From Deltaproteobacteria bacterium (GTDB lineage: Bacteria; SAR324; XYD2-FULL-50-16), in the NCBI GenBank assembly GCA_018657625.1, contig JABHWU010000085.1, forward strand, positions 28,238 through 92,237: DNA of 64,000 nt, written 5' to 3'. Positions within the stretch are counted from its first letter, which is position 1. Each line of letters opens with the position of its first letter. Both the position numbers and the translations under genes were made by a program. The notes beneath the pieces are model-generated. The model searched no databases. It had not been told where the DNA came from and worked only from the letters and a program-made list of their open reading frames with translations. Below, piece after piece: positions 45,594 through 54,108 of this stretch.

Positions 45594-47345
45594 ATGACTT
45601 TGAAAATACCTGAAAATTTAGAAAACATATCAACTGAAATTATCGAAACTGATCTATTGATTATTGGTGGCGGTAATGCCGGTTGCTTTTCAGCTATTGA
45701 AGCTAAAAAGCTGAATCCCGATTTAAAAGTAACCATTATGGAAAAGGCACATATTAGCCGTAGTGGTGCTTGTTCCGCAGGGATGGATGCGATTAACACT
45801 TATATTCCTGAAGGTAAAACCCCTGAGGATCTTGTTCGATGGTGCCGTTCTCAAGTAGGTGGTGGACCGCTCAGAGAAGATCTTGTTCTGAGTTGTGCGG
45901 AAGAACTCAATGAATCGGTAGATGATCTCGAACAATGGGGACTTCCTATTCTTCGTGATGACGATGACAATCCACGGTATCGGGGAAAATGGGATATATC
46001 AATCCACGGTGAAGCACTTAAGCCGATAATGGCAGAAAAAGCGATTGAAGTCGGAGCAGAAGTTTATAACCGAATCGTTGGATCAGCATTGCTGATGAGT
46101 GGTGATCAATGTATTGGTGCCATGGGATTCGGTGTCAGAAACGGAAAGTTCTATATCTTTAAAGCAAAGGCGACAATTGTTGCTACAGGTGGTGCCTGTG
46201 GTCTGTATAAGTCCTATACTTCTGACTCCACCGATTCTCATCATCAAACCTGGATGTGTCCGTTTAACGTGGGAACAGGATATGCGATGGGAATTAAAGC
46301 TGGAGCAGAATTTACATCTATGGAACAACGTTGGGTTGCAACAAGATCCAAAGACTTTTGTGGTCCCATAGACACAATCTCAGTTGGCTACAAATCTAAT
46401 ATAATTAATGCCAAGGGCGAAAAGATTCTGGAAGAACGCTATGCACATCTTGGTGGTGATCAGGCACCAAGATATATCAGGGCTAACGCGCCGATGGAAG
46501 AGTGGTTGGAGGGCAGAGGTCCTACTTATGCTGACACTACTCATCTGTCTGATGAAGAGGTTAAGGATTTGAAAGTAGATTACCTGAATGAACGGCCGTC
46601 GTATGTTCTGTTTCTAGCCGCCCGTGGACAAGATATTACTAAAGAACCCATTGAAATTTATGGAAGTGATCCTTATATCGTTGGTGGTCACACTGGAAGC
46701 GGATACTGGGTAGAAATGGATCGTATGACTACTATTAAAGGTTTGTTTGCAGCAGGAGAGACTGCGGGTGGTAATCCAAATAAATTTGTTGGTGGTTGTG
46801 CTGCAGAAGGAAAGCTAGCGACCAGGGGTGCCATGAAATACATGGATGCACTTGAATTACCGGAAACAGATATGGAGCAGGTAGAACTAGAAAAGAAACG
46901 TATTTTTGAGCCACTTTTCAAAGGAACGGATTTTGATGGTGTTAAGCCCAGGGAAATGGAAGAACGTCTTCAGCGCCTTATGGATGAATACGCTGGAGGA
47001 AGCTCACAATTCTACCGCACCAATGAAGAACGGTTGAACTATTGTTTGAAACATCTGAAAAAGCTGAAAAATGATGTTCAATACCTTCAAGCAGGAAACT
47101 TGCACGACTTAATGTTAGCACACGAAGTCATCGATCGTTTAGATGTTGCCGAAATCGTTTGCCACCACCTAAGTCATAGAAAAGAGACGCGATGGCAGGG
47201 TTGGCAGACTCGTTCAGATTATCCAGAAACCAACCCTGAGTTTGACTGTTTTGTAGAAAGCCGTCTCAACACTGAAACAAATGAAATAGAAACGTTTACC
47301 CGTCCCTATGAACAAATTATTCAAGGTGACCGGTATAAAGAATAG
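45594..47345 (+). CDS. AprA-like FAD oxidoreductase subunit
   Basis: The 583-residue flavoprotein belongs to the fumarate reductase/AprA superfamily: FAD motif LLIIGGGNAGC (22-31), SRSGACSAGMDAINTY (55-70) and the C-terminal GLFAAGETAGGNPNKFVGG with CAAEGKLATRG. Several AprA active-site regions have counterparts: MEQRWVATRSKDFCGP (AprA MENRFVPARFKDGYGP), DPYIVGGHTG and a Trp in QTWMCPFNVGTGY. Overall it differs from dissimilatory AprA, so the substrate need not be adenylylsulfate. An AGAAGGAGG box precedes the ATG. It is paired with an AprB-like ferredoxin and heads the electron-transfer operon. Confidence 0.82.
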   Translation: MTLKIPENLENISTEIIETDLLIIGGGNAGCFSAIEAKKLNPDLKVTIMEKAHISRSGACSAGMDAINTYIPEGKTPEDLVRWCRSQVGGGPLREDLVLSCAEELNESVDDLEQWGLPILRDDDDNPRYRGKWDISIHGEALKPIMAEKAIEVGAEVYNRIVGSALLMSGDQCIGAMGFGVRNGKFYIFKAKATIVATGGACGLYKSYTSDSTDSHHQTWMCPFNVGTGYAMGIKAGAEFTSMEQRWVATRSKDFCGPIDTISVGYKSNIINAKGEKILEERYAHLGGDQAPRYIRANAPMEEWLEGRGPTYADTTHLSDEEVKDLKVDYLNERPSYVLFLAARGQDITKEPIEIYGSDPYIVGGHTGSGYWVEMDRMTTIKGLFAAGETAGGNPNKFVGGCAAEGKLATRGAMKYMDALELPETDMEQVELEKKRIFEPLFKGTDFDGVKPREMEERLQRLMDEYAGGSSQFYRTNEERLNYCLKHLKKLKNDVQYLQAGNLHDLMLAHEVIDRLDVAEIVCHHLSHRKETRWQGWQTRSDYPETNPEFDCFVESRLNTETNEIETFTRPYEQIIQGDRYKE

Positions 47346-47373
47346 TACACATTTTTATGAAGGAGAAATAATC

Positions 47374-47694
47374 ATGCCACCAAGAGTTAATCCAGAAAAA
47401 TGCGATGGTTGTAACGCCCAGGAAGAGCCTTTATGCGAACAGGTTTGTCCTGGAGATCTCATGACACTCAATGAAAGTGGAAAGGCAGTGTGCCGAGAGA
47501 ACAGTGACTGCTGGGACTGTATGTCCTGTACTAAAATATGTCCTGTGGGAGCAATAGAAACTCGCATGCCATATCAGTTGGGTTATCATGGCGCTAAACT
47601 CATTCCAATGGTGGGTACAAACACCATCACCTGGACTTCTATTGACATTAATAAAAAAGTGGAAAGATTCCGCTTTAAAACTCGAATTGATTAA
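47374..47694 (+). CDS. AprB-like ferredoxin subunit
   Basis: The 106-residue protein has an AprB layout: CDGCNAQEEPLCEQVCPGDLM and CWDCMSCTKICPVGAIETR for two [4Fe-4S] clusters, then a short tail (WTSIDINKKVERFRFKTRI) resembling the AprB tail that wraps around AprA. This supports the neighbour's relation to AprA. AAGGAGAAATAATC precedes the ATG at 47374; the frame opens further upstream at 47308 inside the AprA-like gene. It should pass electrons between the flavoprotein and the Hdr-like complex. Confidence 0.88.
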   Translation: MPPRVNPEKCDGCNAQEEPLCEQVCPGDLMTLNESGKAVCRENSDCWDCMSCTKICPVGAIETRMPYQLGYHGAKLIPMVGTNTITWTSIDINKKVERFRFKTRID

Positions 47695-47697
47695 ACC

Positions 47698-50106
47698 ATG
47701 GGACTTAATCCTCCAAAAATTGGACTGATCGTTTCAGATCCAGGTGATATACTTTCAGGGATAATTGATCTTCAGGCTTTGAAAAAAAAGTGTGAAAAGA
47801 TCCGTGGTGTTGAACACTGCGTACTTTTGACTGATTTCAAGAGTGAATCATTTTTAATCGCTGCCCAAAAACCGTTAGCAGAAAAGCAAATTGATCGCTT
47901 GATCTGGATTGGACGGTTTACTGTGAAACAAAAGTGCACACTTGAGAAGAAACTGGAAAAATCGGGGTTGAATCCTTATTTAAATGAATGGAGTGATCTC
48001 ACATCTCAAAGTTTTGGCAAACAAGAGGCGTCTGAGGAAGCACGTTTCAAGAAAGCACTGACACTTATCAAAATGGCTGTGGCCCGGGCCAAATTGTTGG
48101 AACCGCTTGAGACTGAGGAGGTTCCTAATTCTGAATCCGCTGTGGTCATTGGTGCCGGTATTTCAGGACTCCATGCTGCCTCCGCATTAATCGAAAGGGG
48201 AAAGCAGGTCCATCTGGTGGAAAAAGAGAGTGGAGTTGGTGGTAAAGTCGGCTTACTCTCACGATTTTTCCCCCTGCAGTGTAATCCACAATGTGGAATT
48301 GAATATGCACTAAAATCGCTAAGAACTTCCGAAAAACTGACGGTTCATACGCTTTCCAAACCAACTTCCGTGGAAGGAACAGCTGGTAATTTTTCAGTTA
48401 GTATTAATACGCGACCACATTATGTAGATTCCAACCTCTGTAATGGTTGCGGGAAGTGTGCTGACGTCTGTCCGATTGAAATACCACTGTGGGAGAATGT
48501 GATTCAGGATGAGCCTCCTTTTCAGAATGAAATGGGGATTGGCACAATGTTAAAAGAAACGCAAAAAGCGATTCATCTGCCAACACCTTATCCTTTTCCG
48601 GAAACCTATCTGATCGAACGCGATAAGTGTCCTGCCGATTGTAAGAAATGCCTGGAAGTTTGTCCGGTTGAAGCAATTAACCTGGATGAACAGATAGATT
48701 TGAAACAAAACCTGGATGCTGGCGCCTTGCTGGTTACCTCAGGTTGGGATGCTTATCCGTTGTCTAAGCTAAGAGATTATTACGGATATGGTTTGCTTCC
48801 GAATATCATCGGCAACCTGGAAATGGAGCAACTTCTGCTTCAAATGACAAAAAGATCTGATATTCAATTGCAAGCAATCGATTCAGGTCCACTAGCTGTT
48901 GGATTCGTCCAGTGTGCCGGTAGTAGGAATAAAGATCACTTGAGTTATTGCTCTTCTGTCTGTTGCTCTGCAACCATCAAACAGATCAAACAATTAAAGT
49001 CCCTGCATCCGGGCGCAAAATGCACCGTTTTCTATCAGGACATGCGGTGTTTCGGATTTGATGAAGATCTTTATCAGGAACTTAAATCAGAAAGTGACGT
49101 GTTATTTGTTCGGGGTTTCCCTAGAGTCAATGAATCGGACCTGATTGACGGTAAAATGAACCTTACAGTTGAAGATACATTTTCGGGTCTACCGGTCAAT
49201 ACCGAAATCGACTTATTGGTACTGGCTGGTGGTATGCAGCCTTCTAGTGGTGGGTTGGAATTTGCAGAGCTTTCAGGTTTGCCATTGAATAAGCATCGGT
49301 TTTTTACTGGTCATTATCAATGTTATCCTGAAGAGAGCCAACGTACAGGTATTCTGACTGCAGGTTGTGCCCGTGGTCCAATGAATGTTTCTCAATCTAT
49401 TGAATCATCTGGAAAGGCAGCTATTAAAGCTCTTAATTTTCTTGAAAGCACCACTAGCATTGCCCCTACATATCCGGTGGTCAATGAGGCAAAATGTGAT
49501 CAGTGCAAACGATGTATAGAGGATTGTCCTTATGATTGCTATCGTCAAAATGAAAAGGGATTTCCTGTTCCTGATTTAAAGAAATGCCGTCAATGTGGCA
49601 ATTGTATGGGCGTTTGTCCAGTAAGTGCCATATCAATGAATCATTTCACAATTAAACAATTAGCTAACCAGATCGAGATACTGGAAAATTCATTTCTTAG
49701 ACATGAAGAACCTACTGTACTTGCATTTCTTTGTGAAAACGATGCATATGTTGCAGCCTGTTCAGCCATCGACCAAGGACTTGATGTTCCAATTAATGTC
49801 ATTCAAATCAAAGTCCCATGTGCTGGGGCTGTGAACAATGCACTGATTGCGGATGCTCTTTCACTTGGCATTGATGGTGTTCTGATCGCAGGATGCAAAG
49901 ATGAACAATGTCATTACGTTCGCGGATTTGATTTAGTTCAAAAACGCAGTGGTGATTTAGGTGACAAACTTGGTACCATGATGATTGAACCGGAGCGAGT
50001 GCGCTCTGAAGGTATTGAGATTCATGAATCCGATCGTTATGTCAGCTTACTCAATGAATATATTGAAAAGCTCACTAAGCTTGGTCCTAATCCATTTAAA
50101 ATCTAA
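47698..50106 (+). CDS. HdrA-MvhD fusion (QmoB-like) flavin iron-sulfur protein
   Basis: The 802-residue protein reads as one HdrA plus MvhD. An HdrA N-terminal region (1-140) leads to the FAD motif VVIGAGISGLHAA (149-161). Next come [4Fe-4S] motifs CNGCGKCADVC (248-258) and CPADCKKCLEVC (311-322), then two ferredoxin motifs near 600-645 (CDQCKRCIEDC, CRQCGNCMGVC). The last 130 residues are MvhD/FrhD-like with VPCAGAVNN and AGCKDEQCHYVRG. QmoB of sulfate reducers has this fusion. HdrA-type flavins can split electrons between ferredoxin and a second acceptor. The gene lies three bases after the AprB-like gene. Confidence 0.9.
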   Translation: MGLNPPKIGLIVSDPGDILSGIIDLQALKKKCEKIRGVEHCVLLTDFKSESFLIAAQKPLAEKQIDRLIWIGRFTVKQKCTLEKKLEKSGLNPYLNEWSDLTSQSFGKQEASEEARFKKALTLIKMAVARAKLLEPLETEEVPNSESAVVIGAGISGLHAASALIERGKQVHLVEKESGVGGKVGLLSRFFPLQCNPQCGIEYALKSLRTSEKLTVHTLSKPTSVEGTAGNFSVSINTRPHYVDSNLCNGCGKCADVCPIEIPLWENVIQDEPPFQNEMGIGTMLKETQKAIHLPTPYPFPETYLIERDKCPADCKKCLEVCPVEAINLDEQIDLKQNLDAGALLVTSGWDAYPLSKLRDYYGYGLLPNIIGNLEMEQLLLQMTKRSDIQLQAIDSGPLAVGFVQCAGSRNKDHLSYCSSVCCSATIKQIKQLKSLHPGAKCTVFYQDMRCFGFDEDLYQELKSESDVLFVRGFPRVNESDLIDGKMNLTVEDTFSGLPVNTEIDLLVLAGGMQPSSGGLEFAELSGLPLNKHRFFTGHYQCYPEESQRTGILTAGCARGPMNVSQSIESSGKAAIKALNFLESTTSIAPTYPVVNEAKCDQCKRCIEDCPYDCYRQNEKGFPVPDLKKCRQCGNCMGVCPVSAISMNHFTIKQLANQIEILENSFLRHEEPTVLAFLCENDAYVAACSAIDQGLDVPINVIQIKVPCAGAVNNALIADALSLGIDGVLIAGCKDEQCHYVRGFDLVQKRSGDLGDKLGTMMIEPERVRSEGIEIHESDRYVSLLNEYIEKLTKLGPNPFKI

Positions 50107-50136
50107 AAAAAACTAACTGTCAAAAAGCATCTTGTT

Positions 50137-50436
50137 ATGAAGGAAGCACTATCTAAATCTGCATTGGAATTTAATGAACAAGTTAATAACTCTTTTTATA
50201 AGTGTATCCAATGCGGATACTGTTCTTCCTTTTGTGCCGTTTTTTTTTATTCAGAAGATACACCCAGAAAAATCATTCGTTACCTTCAGTGTAATGACAT
50301 TGATAAAGCTTCGCAAAGTCCTTTTCTTAGGCTCTGTAAACAATGTCTGACCTGTAGTCAGGTTTGTCCACAAGGAGTTGATGTGGCAAAAATCATGCGA
50401 CGTTTGGTTCGTCACAACTTTATTAGCTGCAGATAA
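50137..50436 (+). CDS. HdrC-like [4Fe-4S] protein
   Basis: The 99-residue protein is short, with CIQCGYCSSFC and CKQCLTCSQVCPQGVDVAKIMRRL, the two cluster motifs of HdrC and of the QmoC N-terminal domain. HdrC usually hands electrons to HdrB or, in QmoC, to a haem b membrane domain. Neither a CCG-domain HdrB nor a membrane partner is encoded here. It follows the HdrA-MvhD gene by 30 bases, and its stop is one base before the next start. Confidence 0.85.
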   Translation: MKEALSKSALEFNEQVNNSFYKCIQCGYCSSFCAVFFYSEDTPRKIIRYLQCNDIDKASQSPFLRLCKQCLTCSQVCPQGVDVAKIMRRLVRHNFISCR

Positions 50437-50437
50437 C

Positions 50438-51397
50438 ATGAAAGAAATAACACAGGCAATTCGTGAAAAAGCTAAATTACTTTTAGAAGAAAATAAGGTG
50501 AAAGGAGTTCTTGGTTTTACTCCCGGCACTTTGCCTATGGCCCGGCGACCTATTTTAGCCACTACCTTAGAACAGGCTGAGAGGTTGTGTTGGGACGAAT
50601 TTTGCCTAATGAATCTTGCTAATTTTATTCCGCCACGTGGGCAGGAACGGATCGCTGTGGTAGCAAAAGGATGTGATTGGCGCAATCTGATCGTTCACGA
50701 TTTGGAAGGCCGGATTGACTTAGAAAACGAAATAGAAGTGCTGGGTATTTCTTGTAAAGGGATGCTTGATACGGAAAAAATTAATCAATCTGCTAATGGG
50801 GCCGAACGTGTAGTAGGTGTGATATGTAATGGGGACGAAGTTCAAATAAAGCTAGTCGATGGAAAAGAGTTGATATTGGAGAAAGACCGTTTGATTAGAC
50901 AAGCTTGTAGAGAATGCCGACAACCGACTCCTGACTCATCAATAATATTAAATAATTCAATCAATGACAGCGATAAACAAAAATCAATAGTATCGGAGCA
51001 TGCATTTGATTCATCCGATTTTTTAAAAAATATTGATCTATTACAAAGCACTTTTAAAGAATGTCTAATGTGCTTTGCCTGCAGGGATGCTTGTCCACTT
51101 TGCTATTGCGACAGTTGCTTCGTAGACACTGAAAAATCTCACTGGTTATCTCATTCATCCACTTTGGAGGGCTTACTTGATTTTCATTTTTTACGGGCCC
51201 ACCATATTGCCGGTCGTTGTACCAGTTGTGGAACATGTGAATCTGCCTGCCCCATGAACATCCCCGTCCGTGAACTTGTAAAAAAGCTTAATCATGATGT
51301 GGAAGAGACCACCGGCTACATACCAGGAATAACGAAGGACATGAAACCACCAAAAAGTATATTCAAACCTTCATACCATGAGCATAAGAACCGATAA
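50438..51397 (+). CDS. FrhB/FdhB-like iron-sulfur protein (FloxC candidate)
   Basis: The 319-residue protein (ATG at 50438) has an N-terminal region with GVLGFTPGTLPMARRPILAT and VVAKGCDWRNLIVHDLEG, recalling FrhB/FdhB-type proteins, and a C-terminal part with two [4Fe-4S] groups (CLMCFACRDACPLCYC, CTSCGTCESACPMNIP). A polar linker near 175-205 separates them. Genes like this occur next to Hdr-Flox clusters. Whether it binds flavin cannot be seen. Its stop overlaps the ATG of the next gene (TAATG), so it belongs to the same translation-coupled series. Confidence 0.75.
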   Translation: MKEITQAIREKAKLLLEENKVKGVLGFTPGTLPMARRPILATTLEQAERLCWDEFCLMNLANFIPPRGQERIAVVAKGCDWRNLIVHDLEGRIDLENEIEVLGISCKGMLDTEKINQSANGAERVVGVICNGDEVQIKLVDGKELILEKDRLIRQACRECRQPTPDSSIILNNSINDSDKQKSIVSEHAFDSSDFLKNIDLLQSTFKECLMCFACRDACPLCYCDSCFVDTEKSHWLSHSSTLEGLLDFHFLRAHHIAGRCTSCGTCESACPMNIPVRELVKKLNHDVEETTGYIPGITKDMKPPKSIFKPSYHEHKNR

Positions 51398-52443
51398 TGA
51401 GACCTTATATTTTCAATAAATCGAACCTGTCAGCTTATTTAAAACAGCTTGATACTGTATTTGAGGTATGGATTCCAGTCACTGAAAATGGGATAACGAC
51501 TTTTAATCTTTTTAATAAACAGAATGACATCGATTTAGGAAAAATTCCACGAACATCCGTTAAATCTTTTTTTCTCCCGCAACATGAACTATTAATGGAA
51601 TACTCAGCTTCACCGGACAGTATTCAACTAGACGAATGTTTGCCGAGCAAGAAAAGGATCATATTTGGGGTCAAACCTTGTGAAGGAAGGGCTGTTAAGC
51701 TTAACTCACAACTTTTGGTTCCCGAAACAAAATATCAAAAGCAGGATCTCTATTTTAAGGCAAATCAACAGAATACAATATTAATCGCTTATGGGTGCAA
51801 CCAACCTGGAGTGGGCTGCTTTTGCAGATCTACCGGAGGAGATCCTTTTGGTAAAACAGGTCTGGATGCCATAGTAACAGATCTGGGGGATAGATTGTTG
51901 CTGGAAACAACTGGTACAGAGATATCAAACCAGTTGATTCCGAAGAACGATTTAAACGAAGAAGCAACAGAAAGTGATCTGACCGCAGCAGAACAAATTA
52001 AGAAAAATGCATGTAAGGTGCTTGATGAAAGATCTGAAATAAAGGTATCAAAAGAGAATATTCATACCGTTTTTGATCTTGAAATTTGGAAAGAAACAGC
52101 CATGCGCTGCTTAAATTGCGGGATTTGTACATATCTTTGTCCAACTTGCAGCTGTTTTGATATGATGGATTATTTCGAAGATGGTAAAGGAAGCCAGTCC
52201 CGATGCTGGGATTCATGTATGTTCAGCTTGTTTACTCAACATTCTCTGGGTCATAATCCTCGCCCCAGTAAAAAAGAACGGGTGCGACAGCGTTTTTTAC
52301 ACAAACTCAGGTATTATCCAGAACATCACAATGGAGAAATTAGCTGTGTTGGATGCGGTCGGTGTGTGTTGCATTGCCCCGTCAACATCGATATTCGCGA
52401 AATCGCTGATCGTTTATCTTTAAATGGAGGAGAGCGTGGCTAA
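51397..52443 (+). CDS. AsrA/HydB-like (FloxB) iron-sulfur subunit
   Basis: The 348-residue protein matches the beta subunit of sulfhydrogenases and AsrA of anaerobic sulfite reductase: GVKPCEGRAVKLNSQLL, ILIAYGCNQPGVGCFCRSTGG and two cluster motifs CLNCGICTYLCPTCSC and CVGCGRCVLHCPVNIDIREI. In those systems it passes electrons from the FAD/NAD(P)H subunit to the catalytic module. No AsrC or hydrogenase large subunit is present. Here its partner is most likely HdrA-MvhD, as in HdrABC-FloxABCD complexes. Confidence 0.86.
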   Translation: MRPYIFNKSNLSAYLKQLDTVFEVWIPVTENGITTFNLFNKQNDIDLGKIPRTSVKSFFLPQHELLMEYSASPDSIQLDECLPSKKRIIFGVKPCEGRAVKLNSQLLVPETKYQKQDLYFKANQQNTILIAYGCNQPGVGCFCRSTGGDPFGKTGLDAIVTDLGDRLLLETTGTEISNQLIPKNDLNEEATESDLTAAEQIKKNACKVLDERSEIKVSKENIHTVFDLEIWKETAMRCLNCGICTYLCPTCSCFDMMDYFEDGKGSQSRCWDSCMFSLFTQHSLGHNPRPSKKERVRQRFLHKLRYYPEHHNGEISCVGCGRCVLHCPVNIDIREIADRLSLNGGERG

Positions 52444-53290
52444 TCCATATCAAAAATACCCCGTTAGAATCAATTCAGTTTATAATGAAACTGAAGATAA
52501 GAGACTAAAAACCTTTGGGCTGTCATTCGTTAATTCAGAGGATTCTGATTACTTTTTTTCTCAATCATTTCAACCAGGCCAATATGCACTGGTATGGATT
52601 CCAGGCTATGGGGAAATACCACTCGGAATTGCATCAGCCCCGACGGAGCATAACAAGCTTGTCTTTACTGTCAATAAAACGGGAAAAGTTACAAGCAAAC
52701 TCCATACTTTGACAGAGGGAATGCTTATAGGATTGAGAGGTCCTCTCGGAAACGGATATCCCTGGGAAAAGTTGAAAGGTAAGAATATATTTCTTATTGG
52801 CGGTGGTTGTGCATTTTCGACTTTGCGTTCATCTATCAAATATCTTCTTTCTCCTGAAAACAGACAAGATTATAATGATATATGGATAGTTCATGGCGCC
52901 CGAACACCTGGAATGCTCCTATATAAAGATAATTTTAAGGAGTGGAGAAAGAGAGATGATGTAAAGGTGCATATTACTGTGGACTCAACTAGTCTAGCGA
53001 CGGGGGAGTACCATGTGGGCAACGTGCCTTTTGTACTTAAACAAGAACTACCGACGGTGGACGAAAACTCTGTGGCCATTGTTTGCGGTCCACCGATGAT
53101 GATTAAATACTCAATTGATCCACTTAAGGAAAAAGGGTTCCTCCCAGAAAATGTATTGTTTTCACTCGAAAACAAAATGAAGTGTGGAATTGGACACTGT
53201 GGACGCTGCTCGATAGGAAAAACATGTATTTGTACAGAAGGTCCTGTGTTTTCCATGGCTGAAGTGAATGAGATGCCAGATGATTATTAA
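52436..53290 (+). CDS. AsrB/HydG-like (FloxA) NAD(P)H:flavin oxidoreductase
   Basis: The 284-residue protein is a ferredoxin-NADP reductase fold: an FAD barrel with PGQYALVWIPGYGEIPLGIA, GLRGPLGNGYPW, the nucleotide fold IFLIGGGCAFSTLRSSI and VCGPPMMIKYS. The C-terminal [2Fe-2S] motif CGIGHCGRCSIGKTC is typical of the AsrB/DHOD-K type. It should exchange electrons with NAD(P)H. I use GTG at 52436 because GGAGG lies five bases before it, overlapping the upstream gene by eight bases; an ATG at 52424 is the other choice. It is the last gene of the operon. Confidence 0.88.
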   Translation: MANPYQKYPVRINSVYNETEDKRLKTFGLSFVNSEDSDYFFSQSFQPGQYALVWIPGYGEIPLGIASAPTEHNKLVFTVNKTGKVTSKLHTLTEGMLIGLRGPLGNGYPWEKLKGKNIFLIGGGCAFSTLRSSIKYLLSPENRQDYNDIWIVHGARTPGMLLYKDNFKEWRKRDDVKVHITVDSTSLATGEYHVGNVPFVLKQELPTVDENSVAIVCGPPMMIKYSIDPLKEKGFLPENVLFSLENKMKCGIGHCGRCSIGKTCICTEGPVFSMAEVNEMPDDY

Positions 53291-54108
53291 TCAGCACTAA
53301 ACCAACGGGGATCTGCAACTGAAGTTATTGATTACCGGTTGAGTATTTTAATCTGAATCTTTCATTAAATTTCAAAATTGCAGCGTGCACGGTTTTCTAT
53401 TGCCTGAAACATGGAAACATAGTCAATTTTACCTTAAAAAAAAGGGGTATTCTCAGATTCATGGCATACCGCTCCGGCTAAAAATCTGTTTTCCCGATGG
53501 AGCCGTCTGGTCAAAATATAATTGCTTTTGGAACTCTATGAATATCAAAATCTCACGAAGAGTTCATATTTAAAACATCACCATCTTCCTTCAGGTAGCT
53601 GGTCTATAATATTATTTCCATACTTTATTTAGCTAGGTACAACATTTTATATCTCCCTGATTGAAAACCAACTTTGAATCTTGAAATAATAGTAAATTGT
53701 TTTTTTCCTGGTTAATAATAATGATCTGTATATTCGACAAAAGCTTTTCTTAGACTTTCTACCCCGTAAAAGATAAGTTTCTTCAAACATGCTCCTTGAA
53801 TTGGTCTGACGAAACTTCAGCAAAAGAATTTATTTAGGGCTATTGCAGATTTAATTGGATTGACTTAACTTTAAAGGTAATAAAAGTGCCCTAAATATAT
53901 TTGGTGAAGGTTGTGTTAATCTCAACTCAAATAAAAAAGACCTTTCTTCGCTGGTGAGTAAAGACATGTTATTCCTTCTCGGTTGATTTCTGGCATTTGT
54001 CTGTTGCACAGAATACAGTAAAAACATGAACAAGTAAACAGACTGTGTTGCAATAGAGAAATAACAATTTATCCCAGAGCTTGCCAGATATCAGCTTAAC
54101 TTCTATTG
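53291..54108. other. Long spacer after the electron-transfer operon
   Basis: There is no supported gene in these 818 bases. A 62-codon GTG-start frame at 53385-53573 (HGFLLPETWKHSQFYLK) looks protein-like but has no family, and could be a remnant. I did not see a convincing terminator for the operon, nor any repeat. Confidence 0.4.

Noticed and set aside
45594..47694. Canonical dissimilatory APS reductase AprAB
   Set aside because: The relation is clear but the active-site surroundings differ, and no sulfate adenylyltransferase, QmoA or QmoC gene is near, so I keep the name AprAB-like.
51397..53290. Anaerobic sulfite reductase AsrABC
   Set aside because: AsrA- and AsrB-like genes are present but the sirohaem subunit AsrC is absent; the Hdr neighbours suit a Flox-type module better.
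53385..53573. 62-codon frame after the electron-transfer operon
   Set aside because: GTG start inside AT-rich spacer with no ribosome binding site or recognisable family.
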